Part shown: positions 44,166 through 56,289 of the stretch, piece after piece
Numbering within the stretch: position 1 is the stretch's first letter
Layout: every line of letters begins with the position of its first letter
Origin: Gambelia wislizenii
Lineage: Eukaryota; Chordata; Lepidosauria; Squamata; Crotaphytidae
Assembly: GCA_030847615.1 (NCBI GenBank)
Contig: JAUMIR010000001.1
Coordinates: 438,518,687 to 438,582,686 of the forward strand
Direction of reading: 5' to 3'
Length of the DNA: 64,000 nt
The notes under the pieces: model-generated
Databases searched by the model: none
Seen by the model: the letters and a program-made list of their open reading frames with translations, nothing else
Told to the model about the DNA's origin: nothing
Position numbers and translations under genes: made by a program

Positions 44166-46689
44166 AACTGTACACTAGTAAAAATAAGTGTGGCCATCTG
44201 TGAAACAGAATGGCAGAGTAGGAAAGAAGCCATGCTTCTCTCTTCTACCAGTCCACTTATTTTCACACTCATAAGAAGACAGGGTTTAGCTCAGAAATCA
44301 ACTGCATTGGTGGTGGAAGAGGGAGAGAAGATGGAGAGGAACAATCTATTCCTCATCTACTGTCTTGTTCCATTTCTGTGCTGGCTGTGGAAGAAGAAGA
44401 AGCTCATCTTGCCATGGCCAGTATAAAAACCAAGCAGTCTGGTGAAGGAGGGAAAACATAATCATTTGATAACTTAGTTTATGTGGAATTCCTTATCACC
44501 TATGGCTTAAGGGTGAGTTGTGAAATCCAAGTCTTGCTTCCATAAACTCACCATAAAGAAGTCATCATAAAAAAATGAAAGTCACCAAAGGTCAACAACC
44601 ACCACCACAACAACAAAACCTTAGTGTATTATGAACTAGAAAGTTCTATCAACTTGTTGCAATTGGCTTGGACCAAGAAGTATCTTAACAGAAGTAAATG
44701 TTCTCCCCTATTGAATTTTATGGCAGTTTTACTTTCTTCTTTTTGTCTATAATACGGGACATTGCTATGGAGCAAATGATTATTTATGTGCCCCAGCAGC
44801 TGCAACAACAGTAGCATTCTCTTCCAATTCCTCTTAGTGCCTCCACTATAGCAGCATATCAACTAACACAAAGCAAATCCCACATTTTACGGCTCTTATG
44901 CCCATCCATCATAATATTGTGTTTTTCTGAGATGTTCACATACCATGCTTATAGTGTTTCTTAAGTCCTCTTTTGAGACAAAAGATGATGTTTACCAACA
45001 TGATCCTTTCTTCAGTAATAGATCTGAAGGTCCAGCAATTTGCTATGAAACATTGTTGCAGAAAATAAAGATTTTTGAATCCATGAAAAAGCAGATCTCC
45101 AACTGCATGAGTGTTTTGTTTTGACACATTGTATCTGTTTTGTGATATTAAACTATCACAGTCATGTTGGTGCAGCAGCGATGCATTAATGTTGTTTTGC
45201 ATTCCAATTTATTTTGTTCAAAATTTTGAATCTCTCCTTCTTTGGAACAACAACATCTAAGTGATTTGTTTCTGAGAAAAACATTATGGCTGCTCTTTAT
45301 TTACTTGCAGCTTATCCTAACTCTGGGTCCCTAGAATTCTGTTCTGGGATGAAATGCTTAATTGGGAGAGAATCTGTATAAAGTCAATGTTTCCTCCATA
45401 TCTTGTATGAAAAGAGTGCTGTATTTGTCCTCATAAGCAGAAAATGCAAGGAGAATTGTCATTTCTCTGTTTCTTATTTTACAGAAATGCTCACTATACA
45501 TGTTAAATAAGCAAACTGTCAAACACAGCACATTTACACCCAGGTAAACTGCTGTAGCCATAATGCAAGGGTTTTTTTTTTCCCCTGTCGCTTCACAATT
45601 TATGTGGCATGAAGTATACTGGCACTAAATTGCAAGGAAGCATGCCTCAATGTAAAGACTGGGGAGATGCAAGCAAAGGATGAGGAATAATCGTATAGTT
45701 TCATGGAAAGACTGAATCTATAAGAAATGCAACTAATGATCTGGTTTAAGGCACATACACATATATTCCAGCACACCAGAGGCATGGGAACAGGAAGATG
45801 GGATGCAGAAACTCAAAGGAACTTACAGTCATTAAGCGGTGGGGGGCACGTTTGACTAATCCTCTATAGCAACATAAAATAACCTTATTTGGTAAATGAA
45901 GGCTTCACCTACAATAATTCAGATGGAATTTATGCTATGTTAGATAAAAAAAAACTTTATACCAACTTGTTCACTCCAGGGAAGGTTCATATTTTGGTTT
46001 GGTTCTTCTCTGCCCTACCCCCCCCCCACCCTGTGGTGTGTGCGTGTGTGTTTTATAAGCAATAATAGCCTTGTAGGATGGCTGCAGTGTCAGCATTTAT
46101 CTTGAAACTCTTGGATATTAGTTTTGACTGCAGTCACCTTTCTGACAAGTGTTATTGCAAGTGTGGTTTATATCCCTGTTCAGGATGATTTCTAATGATA
46201 ATGCTGTGTCTACCTCACTGCTTCACACTAAATTATAGATGCCAGGATGACAGGACAAACTATATTCAAGTGGTAAACTCTTCTTCCTTTGTGTGATGTC
46301 AGTGCCTTCCCTAGTCTGTGAGGGGAATTAAAAATTAGGAAGGCAAAGTATGCAAAACATTTCTACTTAAAAATAATGTTCTGTCAGTTATTAAACAAGT
46401 GATATTTCATTTAATCAGCTCAAGGGGATTATTTTAAATGAAAAGGCAGAAAGTACAGTTTTATTAACACATTCCTGCCCTAGAGTCCTATTGTAATGAT
46501 TCTTTAGCTGACTAAATTAAAAAGTTATAATTCAGCCTTGTCAACAGCATAGAGTTATGAATTGTCATATTGCACTAGACAGTTCAGGCATGGCATAGCA
46601 CAGGTCTACCTTGTTTTTGTTTGTTTGTTTGTTTTAATAAGTACTGTAAAGACATAAAATTATTTGAAGTATTTGAAAGAACTATACTA
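44166..46689. other. Long stretch without recognised gene
   Basis: No repeat body recognised. A C run lies near 46018-46028 and a (TTTG)n run at 46616-46633. Reading frames are short and lack known domains. Confidence 0.45.
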
Positions 46690-47545
46690 TAACAGGGGTA
46701 TACAATGGCTGGGTATAATCAGCATATTGATGACACCCAACCCCAAATTCCAGATGACCTCCCCAGATTCCCCACTGATTTCGAGTAGATGTTAAAAAGT
46801 ATAGAGAATCTTATTGAGCCTTGTGGAACCCCCACAGGCTAACAGCCCTGAGGCTCAAGAACACTCCTACATCTTCTGGAAGCATTCAGCCCAAAGGGAC
46901 CAGAACACTTGCAAAACAGTTCCCCTCAAGTGCAGTAAGTGCCAAATAACCCAGAAGAACACTACAGTCAAGGTAATGACTTGTACTTACTTTGATGATA
47001 TTGACTTAGAGGCACCATTTCCCCTAAGGCCCTAAGAAACATTTGAAACTAAAAGATCTGGGATAGTGGTTTCCAGTGAATGTCAACAGAGGTCCTATAA
47101 TTAATTATAGTTAATTATAATTAATTATAATTAGTTATGTATAAATCTGTTGTTCCCCACCTCGATCCATGGGGAGAGGACAGATGATAATGATAATAAT
47201 AATAATAACAACAACAACAACAACAACAACAGATGGGACCGTATCATCATCATGATTACTTCTTTTGGAGGAGTTGGAACATAATCTTCTTTCAAAGAAG
47301 CATTTACAACCTCCACCACCCTTCTCTGACAATTTTAATCAGCCAGGATGGACATGGGTCTAACAAAAAGGTGGCTGGCCTCACTTTTCCAAGCAACTTG
47401 TCCACATTATCAGCTTGAACAGAGGGAAATTCATCCATCAAAACTGGACAAGTACATAGGTCAATTACCTTGGCCAGAATCTATCCCAAACATGGAGTCC
47501 AAGGGAGAATGGATCCCAGATAGTTTACAAATTCATCACACTGAT
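46690..47545 (-). mobile_element. Degraded L2 LINE (tentative)
   Basis: AATCAGCATATTGATGACAC and a TTGAGCCTTGTGGAACCCCC stretch are antisense L2 motifs of the palm region, as at 3180-3300 and 42930. The middle is interrupted by AT-rich sequence and an (AAT)n(AAC)n run at 47187-47231. Confidence 0.55.
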
Positions 47546-48479
47546 AGGGATGTATTTCTTAATTAATTTTTCTTCTCAACAGAAGCAACAAGTAATGTTA
47601 ACAGTTTTTTTTCTCACTGTGAGAAAGTCTTTGAAAACTGTGCAGTTTTTGAAAATTATTCACAGCTTGACACTTGTTCTGCACAAAATTCTCAGTGGTA
47701 TTTTTGTGCACAGGTTGCAGCATTTTCTGCATAGATGCAATTTGCTGCATAGAAAATGCTGTTTTCTACACAAAAAGACCTCAGGCAAATTTTGCGTACA
47801 ATAATCCTTGAGCTGTGAAAAGTCTCATCTGTCCAGTATTCTTCTCCTCAGGATTTCTCAACCCTTAAGAAACACATTTTAGAGCATTTTTTCAAATATT
47901 TGCAAAAATTTTCCCCATTCCTAGTTTTCGAAGCTCCTGCTCAAGATTCTGAGGTATAGAATACCATTAACTACATGAGGGAACTGCCCTGGACAAGATA
48001 GTGCTGATGCAATAGCAGTACCAATGAACTGATTCTTCATGGCACTCAGTGTTACAGAGTCAGGTCTAAAATGGGCCCCTACCTATGTTTTATTGGATTT
48101 GTATCATCTTTCTTGACTGTCACTCTGTTCATCTCCCAAAGTGCTTCATTTCCCTTAGTGCCTCCAAGAAGCAAGGAGCCTCTATCTGCCTTCAAGGAAA
48201 TACAGTACTGAAGAGTGATCGCATCAGTCTCAATTCCATTTCACAGAGTAACCAGGATGCCAAGAGAATTGCCAGCTATACCAGCTGTAAAATCCTCAAG
48301 AGCATTCAGGAATCCTTTTTGGATCCATAAGGAACTCTCTCTGCAGGGAGAAGTGCATAGCTACTTTCTTTGAGTTTTCGGGAGAATCCTGTATTTTTAT
48401 TCCAGTTATTTTTGGGGGAGATTTTAAAGTTCATTTATAACTATTTTATCTGCTGGTGTTATTTGTGTATTTTACATGA
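47546..48479. other. Sequence without recognised features
   Basis: No gene or repeat recognised with confidence. The region near 48110-48330 might be further antisense L2. Confidence 0.35.
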
Positions 48480-48701
48480 CAGTAGGCCCTCAGTTTCCAC
48501 TAGAGTTTGGTTCCATGCCCCTCCATGGATACCAAAATCTGTGGGTGCTCAAGTCCCATTATATACAACAGTGTAATAAATGGCATCCCTTATATAAAAC
48601 AGAAAAATCAAGGTTTGCTTTTTGGAATTTTTAAAACTATTTTCAAACCATGGTTGGTTGAATCTGTGGATGCAGAATCCATGGATACGGAGTACTGACT
48701 G
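48480..48701. mobile_element. Tigger-like MITE
   Basis: Starts CAGTAGGCCCTCAG and ends complementary to CAGTCAGTACTCC, with TA on the right. Internal CCATGGATACCAAAATCTG and CCCATTATATACAACAG match the other copies. 222 bases, no ORF. Confidence 0.82.
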
Positions 48702-50911
48702 TATTTTATATCTGAATATTTCAGTTTCTGGTATTTATTACTGTAAGCCATTTCTTGGTATAGGCACCCTAAAGCAGGAAGAAGCAAAGTGTAGCCCCTT
48801 GAAGCACACAGGAATCCCTCACTCCCCCCAAAAAAGTTTTTTGAGAAATCAGTAGGTCTCCTTAACCCTCCAGACCAAAATAAAAATAAAAAATGAAATT
48901 AAAATTAAATCAGAAGTAGACTGGAAGCCACTTTTTGCGGGGGCTTGAGGGAATTCTTTGCCATTTTGGCTAAGCTACAGGCTCACAAGGGCTGAGGAAT
49001 AGTCCCTAGGCCTACCCTAAAGAAGGTATCTTCAAACAATAATATACCTAAAGAAACATGACAAAATGAGGTTAACTTGCTGGCTTAGCCCCAAAATCCA
49101 CAGTATCTAGCATTTTTCCTCAACAGTATCCAACCAAATGCCTCCTTTGTTCTCTTCATCTGGAAATCTACAGAAAACTGACTTAGATAATAGTTTTTAA
49201 TAGATGGATATACCATGAAGTACAAATCAGTTCTGAAAGCCAGGGAGGCATCTATGTTATTGATCATCATAAGTCTCATTGAATTACTTAATACTATTTT
49301 GCACAAAGGTGTACTTACCTTTCACCTACTGTCAGTTGGTTAAATTGGTTTACTCCAGAATCTACTGTCTGGATGACATAGAGAATATTTTCCACATTTC
49401 TCTGTATCCACATCATTAATCTAAGTATTTGCATTTTAGCAATGCAAACTTCTGTTAATGTCTGTTAAATAAAGTGTAGATCACTAACATGCGAAATAGT
49501 TAAAATATAATATATAATAGCAATCCACGTACAAAATGTATTGAAAATATTAGAAGTGAATGATAATCAGGTGGAAAATACCTAAATATTGTAAAGAGAA
49601 AGAGAAAGGGTTGTGGGTTTTTTTTTTAATAACATTTGTCTCTGAGGATTTTTTTTTAATTTATCTTTTCAGAGAGATGTTCTTATTACAAGAAGTGTTC
49701 ACTAAAAAATTAATTGTTTATTAAGAATTAATTAAAAAGGTTTGCATTGGTCTAATTGAATTGGGAATATCTCTCGCACTACTTTGAACTTGCAGGTGCA
49801 GCTGCGGTTGTAGTTAAGACGTTATATTATTGCTTTACTCTATTGCAAAGGGTTGTGTCAAGAAAATCTTTAATATAAAAATAAAAAGCAGTTCATGCAT
49901 AAAGCATGACGCCCTGAAGCATATTAGATCTGTTTATCTCCATGTTTAAAATGAACAGTACCTGGTATAGTTTACATAACAAGGCAGGGATCAGCTTGAT
50001 AAAGCATTTATATCACCAGGGGAACACACTGGCTCATTTCCTCAACACCTTTCTGCATGACTAGCTTGCCAGCTAGCATAATAGCAAACAAAGTTTTAAT
50101 AGGTCAAGAACAGAGTGGCCACTTTTATTAGAGTAGATGGTGTTTCAGATTGCCCTGTTGCTAAAAATAATTTGCTTTACAAGATTATTTATTATTGGTT
50201 GATGCTTGCATACCTAAAGACAGCCAGAAGAGTAGCCTTCTTAATCTGTTGCAACAAAAACAAGAGCTTTGTGGCAGTTTAAAGGTTAAGAACTTCAGGT
50301 TTTTGTGGGGACCAGAGTCCGCTTTATCAAATGCTAGTGGGTTCAATAGTAATGAATTTTTTTAAGGTTACAATCTGTGACAATTCAAATAAAACTTAAA
50401 CGTATCTGAAATAAACACAATGACAATCATGACAGCAGTAATTGTTTATCTGACAAAAAAGAGCTCCGTTCCACAAAACCTTCTGATATACTGTCTTTGT
50501 CAGGGCTGGGCCCAGATTAGGATCATACAGCTGGGCTGGTAAAAGCAGACTTCTTTGCTTCTTCCTCCCCATGGATACTTTTACAAATCTGGAAGAAGGC
50601 TAAGTAGCAAATCAGGGGAGCCAGCTGAATGGGGAGAGGTGTGCTATGATGTTGAAAGTGGGGTGTATAAATGGAAAGGAGATAACTTTGTTGTGCAGAG
50701 CCCTTCTGTCCAAGGAGGTAGATCTCAGTTTTGATCCATTTTTAAGGTGCCACAAAACCCTTCATTATTTGTTTTTAAAGGGCTGGCTGGATAAAGAACC
50801 TTGCCTCCTCTGGGATAGCTAAAAGTGGGAGTTTGGAAGGTTTCATTTCTATTTTAGATTGACTGTAACTTGCCTTGTCATTTAAATCCAAAACTCCTGG
50901 ATGTCTTAACC
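48702..50911. other. AT-rich sequence; candidate conserved non-coding block
   Basis: No mobile element recognised from about 49300 to 50450. It contains ATTAATTAAAA-type homeodomain-like sites near 49710-49740 and an E-box-rich stretch CAGGTGCAGCTGC near 49794-49806. Whether it is conserved cannot be seen here. Confidence 0.35.
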
Positions 50912-51122
50912 AGTGTTTCTCAACCAGTTCTGCGGAACCCTAGGGTTCCCCCAGATATCACCAGGGGTTCCATGAGGAAACAGTAATAAATTAATAAATC
51001 ACGGAGAAGTGGTAAGCTGAAAGAACTTATCTCTCCCCTCCACAACAGAGAAACACTGTTGCCAAGGAGGAAGGGGCCTCTTATCGGTTGGGGGGAGGGA
51101 GACGGAAGTTAAGTGCCAAATA

Positions 51123-51915
51123 CAGTTGCCCCTCCACATTCGCGACTTTCACATTCACAGTTTTGATTATTCGTGGAAAGCCGCCGGCCCCCCCTCTCTC
51201 CACCCCATCCCTTCCCAAGGCAGCGAAGGGTTTCCCACGAAGCCCGTCACTGCTTTGGGAAGGGGGATGGAAAGCCTCCCTCTCTCCACCCCAGTCCCTT
51301 CCCAAGGCAGCGAGGGGCTCCATTGCCACTTTGGGAAGGGAGGAGGGGTGGGAGTGAGTGGCGAAGGGGGCTTCTTAAGCCCCCCTCGCCACTTTGGAAA
51401 GGGGCAGGGGGTGGGAGTGAGTGGCGAAGGGGGCTTCTTAAGCCCCTCTCACCACTTTGGGAAGGGTGGGGGGGTGGGGTGGGAGAGAGTGGTGAGGGGG
51501 GTTTCTTAAACCCCCTTCGCCACTTTGGGAAGGGCGGGGGGGTGGGAGAGAGTGGCGAGGGGGGCTTCTTAAACCCCTTCACCACTTTGGGAAGGGCGGG
51601 GGGTGGGAGAGAGTGGCGAAGGGGGCTTCTTAAACCCCCCTAGCCACTTTGGGAAGGGCGGGGGGTGGGAGAGAGTGGCGAGGGGGCTTCTTAAACCCCC
51701 TTCGCCACTTTGGGAAGGGCGGGGGGTGGGAGAGAGTGGCGAAGGGGGCTTCGTAAGCCCTCCTCGCTACTTTGGGAAGGGGCGGGGGGTGGGAGTGAGT
51801 GGCGAAGGGGCGGGTTGTTGCAGGCTGGTGGGGGGAGGACTATTATTATTCGCGGTTTTTTCACATTCGCGGGGGTCTACCGCCCCTAACCCCCGCAAAT
51901 GTGAAGGGATGACTG
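51123..51915. mobile_element. Tigger-like element carrying a minisatellite
   Basis: Ends CAGTTGCCCCTCCACATTCG and the complement of CAGTCATCCCTTCACATTTG are flanked by TA at 51121-51122 and 51916-51917. Only about 270 bases look like ordinary element sequence; the rest is the GC-rich tandem array at 51325-51815. No transposase. Confidence 0.85.
51325..51815. repeat. GC-rich minisatellite of about 62-bp hairpin units
   Basis: About eight units are spaced 63, 63, 68, 62, 62, 61 and 62 bases, measured between successive CACTTTGGG motifs. Each unit contains AGTGGCGAAGGGGGCTT and its complement AAGCCCCCCTCGCCACT a few bases apart, so each can fold into a stem of up to about 17 pairs. Reading frames in all phases stay open because of the base composition; these are not genes. 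Confidence 0.93.
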
Positions 51916-52046
51916 TACTTTGCTTTTCCTCCCAGCTTTTGCTCTGCCTAAGATGTTCTAATCAAAGGGGAGGAGGGGAGGAATGAGTTTTCACACCAAC
52001 TGAGCACACCTCCTGCAAGCAGTCAGGGACCCTTTTCAGGGACAGC

Positions 52047-52114
52047 CAAAACTGAGGACAAAAGAGGACACTGGTTTGCAAAAAACTGAGGACAAAAGAG
52101 GACACTGGTTTGGC
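52047..52114. repeat. Short tandem duplication
   Basis: CTGAGGACAAAAGAGGACAC and following TGGTTT occur twice in a row about 35 bases apart. Confidence 0.85.
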
Positions 52115-52576
52115 ATAAAAGGTACAAATGGAAAATGAGGTGTGTTTTTTTAATTCAGAACAATGGAAAGAGAATTGCAATACTGTACAGCTCTTACCCA
52201 AGTGGAACAAACTGACCAAGTAATCCCCTGGTCCACCCAGCTATCCCGGTGGCAGCTGTGGGTGGGAGAACTCTGATAAAAGTGACTTCGGGCTTTTTCT
52301 TTTAAAATCAGATTTGGAGAGGGCAGAGCCATTACAGAAAAGGAGTCATTATAGAGAAAAGGTTCTTAAACTGTGGGTCTGGTAACTGAATGTGGGGGTC
52401 AAGAATAGACTGACCAATTCCCATATTATTGAAAAAAAGCCTTTCATTTACCATGACGCTGGCTTGGCAGGAAGCTACAGCCTCCCTCTGATCCTGAGCC
52501 TGGCTACTTAGTTGCTGTTTTTTGCAAGCTCTGTTAGCTCAGAGCTCAATCTTTGGGTCAGAGTCAGTGATGTAGC

Positions 52577-52683
52577 CATGTTTAAATATTTGAAGGATTG
52601 TCAGACTGAGGATGGAGCAAGCTTGTTTTCTGCTGCTCCAGAGACTAGGACATGGAGCAATGGGTTCAAACTACAGGACATTT
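52577..52683 (+). mobile_element. CR1 ORF2 C-terminal fragment
   Basis: The plus-strand reading gives MFKYLKDCQTEDGASLFSAA followed by PETRTWSNGFKLQD, colinear with the CR1 C-terminus at 36360-36280 on the minus strand. Confidence 0.85.
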
Positions 52684-52985
52684 TTTAGGTTTTAATAATG
52701 TTTCACAATAAATATATTTGTTTTTCATTTAATTTATTTTTATTATAGATTACCTTTTTTGACATTTTCATAGGATATTTTGTCAGTATTTTAATCTCTT
52801 TTAGGCCTGTTACTTTCAAGTATCAAATATGTATTGCTAGGAATGTGGAATATAATAAGCATCTATTTTTTTCACTGTTTCTGTAATTTTAAAAAAGAGG
52901 GAACTGTAGGTATAATTTTTACATAGGGGTTCCTTGAGACCTGAAAATTATTTCAAGGATTCCTCCAGGCTGATCTTAACTATAG

Positions 52986-53249
52986 TTTGAAACAAGTCAT
53001 TGTCAAACCATGGATTATACAACTGGCCTGCTTTAACACACCATACCTAAAATTAACTATATTTTCAGTATGAACAATAAAATAGTTTGAGTAACAGAAG
53101 TATTTGAAAACTAAGACTGTGAATTGAAAGCTTCAATTTCATCCCTGATAAGGTTGGAGGTTTCATTACTTGAAGGTTTTTTCAAAATTGCACCCCTGCT
53201 GGACATCTGAAGTAATACAGTCTATTTGATCACTTCAACTCTCTAAGTA
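52986..53249. other. Sequence without recognised features
   Basis: No gene or repeat recognised. Confidence 0.4.
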
Positions 53250-53451
53250 CAGTTGTCCCTTCATATTTGCTGGGGTTTGGTTTCATGCCCCCCCCATGGA
53301 TACCAAAATCCATGAATACTCAAGTCCCATTATATGCAATGGCATAGCAAAATGGTGTCGCTTATATAAGATGGCAAAATTAAAGAATATTTTCAAGCTG
53401 TGAATACTTAAATCTGTGGATACCATATCCGTGGGTACAGAGGGACAACTG
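53250..53451. mobile_element. Tigger-like MITE
   Basis: Perfect 11-bp ends CAGTTGTCCCT flanked by TA (53248-53249 and 53452-53453). Internal CCCATTATATGCAATGGCAT matches the copies at 26292 and 35059. 202 bases. Confidence 0.9.
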
Positions 53452-53634
53452 TATATAATTCTGCTGCATGTGTAGACTAAGCCTAATGAATTATTTTTTT
53501 AAAAAATAGTTTATTTCCTTTTGTTATTTATACAAGACATAAAATTATAAAATCAGATTGAAATTCACAATTAATACCATTTCAAAAGCACAAATTGTAT
53601 TATTTGAAGTATGTGGTTTGTTTTCCCAATGATT

Positions 53635-53690
53635 AGTGTGTGTGTGTGTGTGTGTGTCTGTGTGTGTGTGTGTATATGTATATATACAGA
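53635..53690. repeat. (TG)n microsatellite with (TA) end
   Basis: Imperfect TG run followed by TATATGTATATATAC, ending directly at the 5' truncation of the LINE copy that follows. Confidence 0.9.
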
Positions 53691-54575
53691 AGTTCTTTAC
53701 CAGCCTGCACCACAGGACGAACACCACCATCCCCACATTGCCGTCGGCAAATCTGTGCTCAAGTCCGTTCAGCAGTTCACCTACCTGGGAAGCATCATCT
53801 CCTCAGATGCCAAGATTGACAAAGAGATCGATCACAAATTAGCAAAGGCATATAGTGCATTTGGAAGACTTCACAAAAGAGTCTGGAGCAATAAACACCT
53901 GAGGCAAAGCACAAAAATCAGTGTGTATAGAGCCATCGTACTGTCTATCCTCCTTTATGGATCTGAAACATGGGTCACCTATCGCCACCACCTACGACTC
54001 CTCGAGTGCTTTCATCAGCGTTGTCTACGCACAATCCTAAATATACACTGGACTGACTATGTGACGAATCTTGCTGTCCTTGAGCAAGCAGGGATCACCA
54101 GCATTGAGGCCATGATATTGAGAACACAGCTGCGCTGGGCAGGGCACGTTTCTAGGATGGAAGACCATCGCCTCCCAAAAATACTACTCTACGGTGAACT
54201 CGCAGTGGGTCAGCGTAAGAGGGGCGCTCCAAAAAAGTGATACAAAGACTCCCTGAAACAACATCTCAGGCTCGGCCAAATTGATCAGCAACAGTGGTCC
54301 GCCCTGGCCTCACATCGGGAGGCATGGAGACGCACTATCCACAATGCTGCAGCCTTATTTGAGAACTCACGCCGAACAAGTCTTGAAGAGAAATGACAAC
54401 GCAGAAAGAATCACAACCCAAAAACATCACCCAAGGAGACCTTCTGCTGTGCTTTTTGCAACCAGACTTGTTTATCTCGGATTGGCCTTTTTAGTCATCA
54501 GCGCGCTTGCAGAAAGCGTGGGATGTGTCCTTCCTGAATCTTCGTTTGCGAAGAAAAGCCAGAGAGAGTTAAAAA
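53690..54575 (+). mobile_element. Zinc-finger LINE copy 4 (plus strand, longest)
   Basis: The longest copy of this family, covering from before the FTYLGSIISSDAKIDKEID block to the GCCAGAGAGAG 3' end. The two plus-strand stops in the frame come from CGA codons. The target duplication is not clear because the left flank is a microsatellite. Confidence 0.9.
53700..54541 (+). pseudogene. Zinc-finger LINE ORF2 C-terminus with CGA to TGA stops
   Basis: Reads SVQQFTYLGSIISSDAKIDK, then YRAIVLSILLYGSETWV, then LRTILNIHWTDYVTN, then RWAGHVSRMEDHRLPK up to GAPKK and a TGA at 54238-54240 where the sister copies have Arg. It continues in the same frame through YKDSLKQHLRLG to LEEK and a second TGA (54394-54396). 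It then runs to the Cys-x2-Cys-x12-His-x3-Cys tail and RKRG. Apart from these stops the frame is intact, so this copy decayed mainly by CpG transitions. The real protein would continue far upstream into the polymerase. Confidence 0.88.
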
Positions 54576-55679
54576 CACTAATACAGTACTAAATACTTTA
54601 TATTCACTACAATCTGGTGAGGTAGTGCAGGTTGAGAAACATTGAGTTCACCCAAAGAATTTAATGGCTGAGCAGACCTTTGGGTCATCATCAACTGAAC
54701 AAGGGAGGAAATAAACAGAATTGTTTAAACCAACATGCTGGTGACTGCTAGCAGAAGTTTTCTGGCTGCACAAAATGGCAAAATGGGACTAGTCATTTAA
54801 GGCAGCAGATGGAAAGGAATATTTGTAGGACATGAGATACTAAATAGTGCTGAATGGAAGGTTTACAATTGCTTGCAGGAATGTGAGGAGATCCTACTAG
54901 GAGGCCAACAAGATGTCAGTCAAGAAGCACAATAAATAAGTGCCATCAGATCCAAGCATGGATTTCCAAGCTAAGATTGTGGGGGATTTCTAGACTCCTG
55001 AACATTTGAGGTGATTTCTACTGCCTCAGGGTTTGTTTAGTCCAAACGATGTAGGGCTCTTGCCCTGACTTACCTCTTGACAGTCCTGAGGATATCCAAG
55101 GAAAACCCAGTGGGTAGATGGGATACATCATTTTTAAATGCTTTTTTAAAACACCTGGGGAAACCCTTGTCATGCAGGAAAACCTGGGTGGGTCTGACGC
55201 AGGAACGCAGGAGTCTATACCAGCATGCCAGGCTTCATCACTGGATGGTGATGATGCTGTTATTGCTCTGAAGCTGGAAAGATGGCCACCAGCGCATGAT
55301 CAAGGCCACCTGCATGTGACCAGCCTTCATCACATCCTGAGAGCCTCATTCCAGCTTCAGAGAGTGTGATGTGCAACACCATCAGAGGCACCCGCCAAAA
55401 TGGGCTGTCGTGTTTGTACAGACTTCTGTCCATTTCATCATGGTAACAGGGGGATTCAGGCCAGCTCTAGGGCTGGAAGACTCCAGCTGGAAGGCAGTGT
55501 ATTGTAGCCAGTGTAGAGTAAATCCTCAATTACTAGCTATACCCAGCGTAACATACACTGTCATCTACGTATATAGAACGCTTCGGTATGATTCTATGTT
55601 TCCATTACCATTCTGCTGACTGGCCACTTAGGAAACACGTCAAGAGTACGATCATTTGGCACATTAATATATAACCTTT
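54576..55679. other. Sequence with a repeat related to 28.6-28.9 kb
   Basis: 55180-55440 shares CATGATCAAGGCCACCTG and TGTGACCAGCCTTCATCACA with 28790-28840. No gene recognised elsewhere. Confidence 0.4.
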
Positions 55680-56235
55680 CAAATCAACTATAATGGCTAA
55701 TTTCATGCCAAGAGCCCCTCTGCCACCACCATGCAACCACAAGTACACACAGACACATACACAATGGTAGACACACACACACGCCATGCACTCCAGGATG
55801 CGGGAGCCCCACCACCACCATGCAATCGTGTGTACACACACATATCATGCAACACAGATACACTACACACACACACACACCATGTGCACCGGACATGAGA
55901 GCTCCTCCACCACTGCCATGCAATCACACACACACACAAACACCACACTAAACTCATACACACACCATGCTACACACATATACACACCATGCACAGCAGG
56001 ATGTGAGAGCCCCTCTGCCACTGGCATGCAACTGCACATACACACACCACACTACACACACATTCACCATGCATGCCAGGACACAAGAGCCCCTCTGCTG
56101 CCACTATGCAATTGCACAAACACACAAACACCCCATGTTACACACACACCCTACACTACACCCCCAACCCATGCTACACCCCCCCACATTATACACACAC
56201 AACCCACACGTGGCAGGATGTGAGAGCCTCTCCAC
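55680..56235. repeat. CA-rich higher-order tandem repeat
   Basis: About six imperfect units, each with a CATGCA...CCAGGATG...GAGAGCCCCTC block and a variable (CA)n stretch. The GAGAGCCCC-like anchor recurs near 55708, 55800, 55895, 56005, 56088 and 56220. Open frames in the array are accidental. Confidence 0.85.
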
Positions 56236-56289
56236 CACCATGTTTAGAAAGGACTTGAAGTTTTCCACATGTTTCCACCCCCAGGCCCA

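Larger units (their letters stand above)
50912..52985 (+). mobile_element. hAT-like element remnant with nested insertions (tentative)
   Basis: CAGTGTTTCTCAACCAGTTC at 50912 and GGTTCCATGAGGAAAC just after resemble a hAT left end. GGGGTTCCTTGAGACCTG near 52925 followed by CAAGGATTCCTCCAGG could be its right part, but the terminal repeat itself is not clear. Between them lie the Tigger-like element at 51123 and a CR1 piece at 52577. The remainder is unassigned. Confidence 0.4.

Noticed and set aside
51088..51986. Several long glycine/proline/phenylalanine-rich ORFs on both strands
   Set aside because: They are readings of the 62-bp minisatellite; all frames stay open from base composition and the unit structure, with no start context or domain.
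53611..53700. Apparent start of a 209-codon ORF with a valine/cysteine repeat
   Set aside because: The N-terminus is a (TG)n microsatellite; the LINE reading starts only after it, so the ATG is meaningless.
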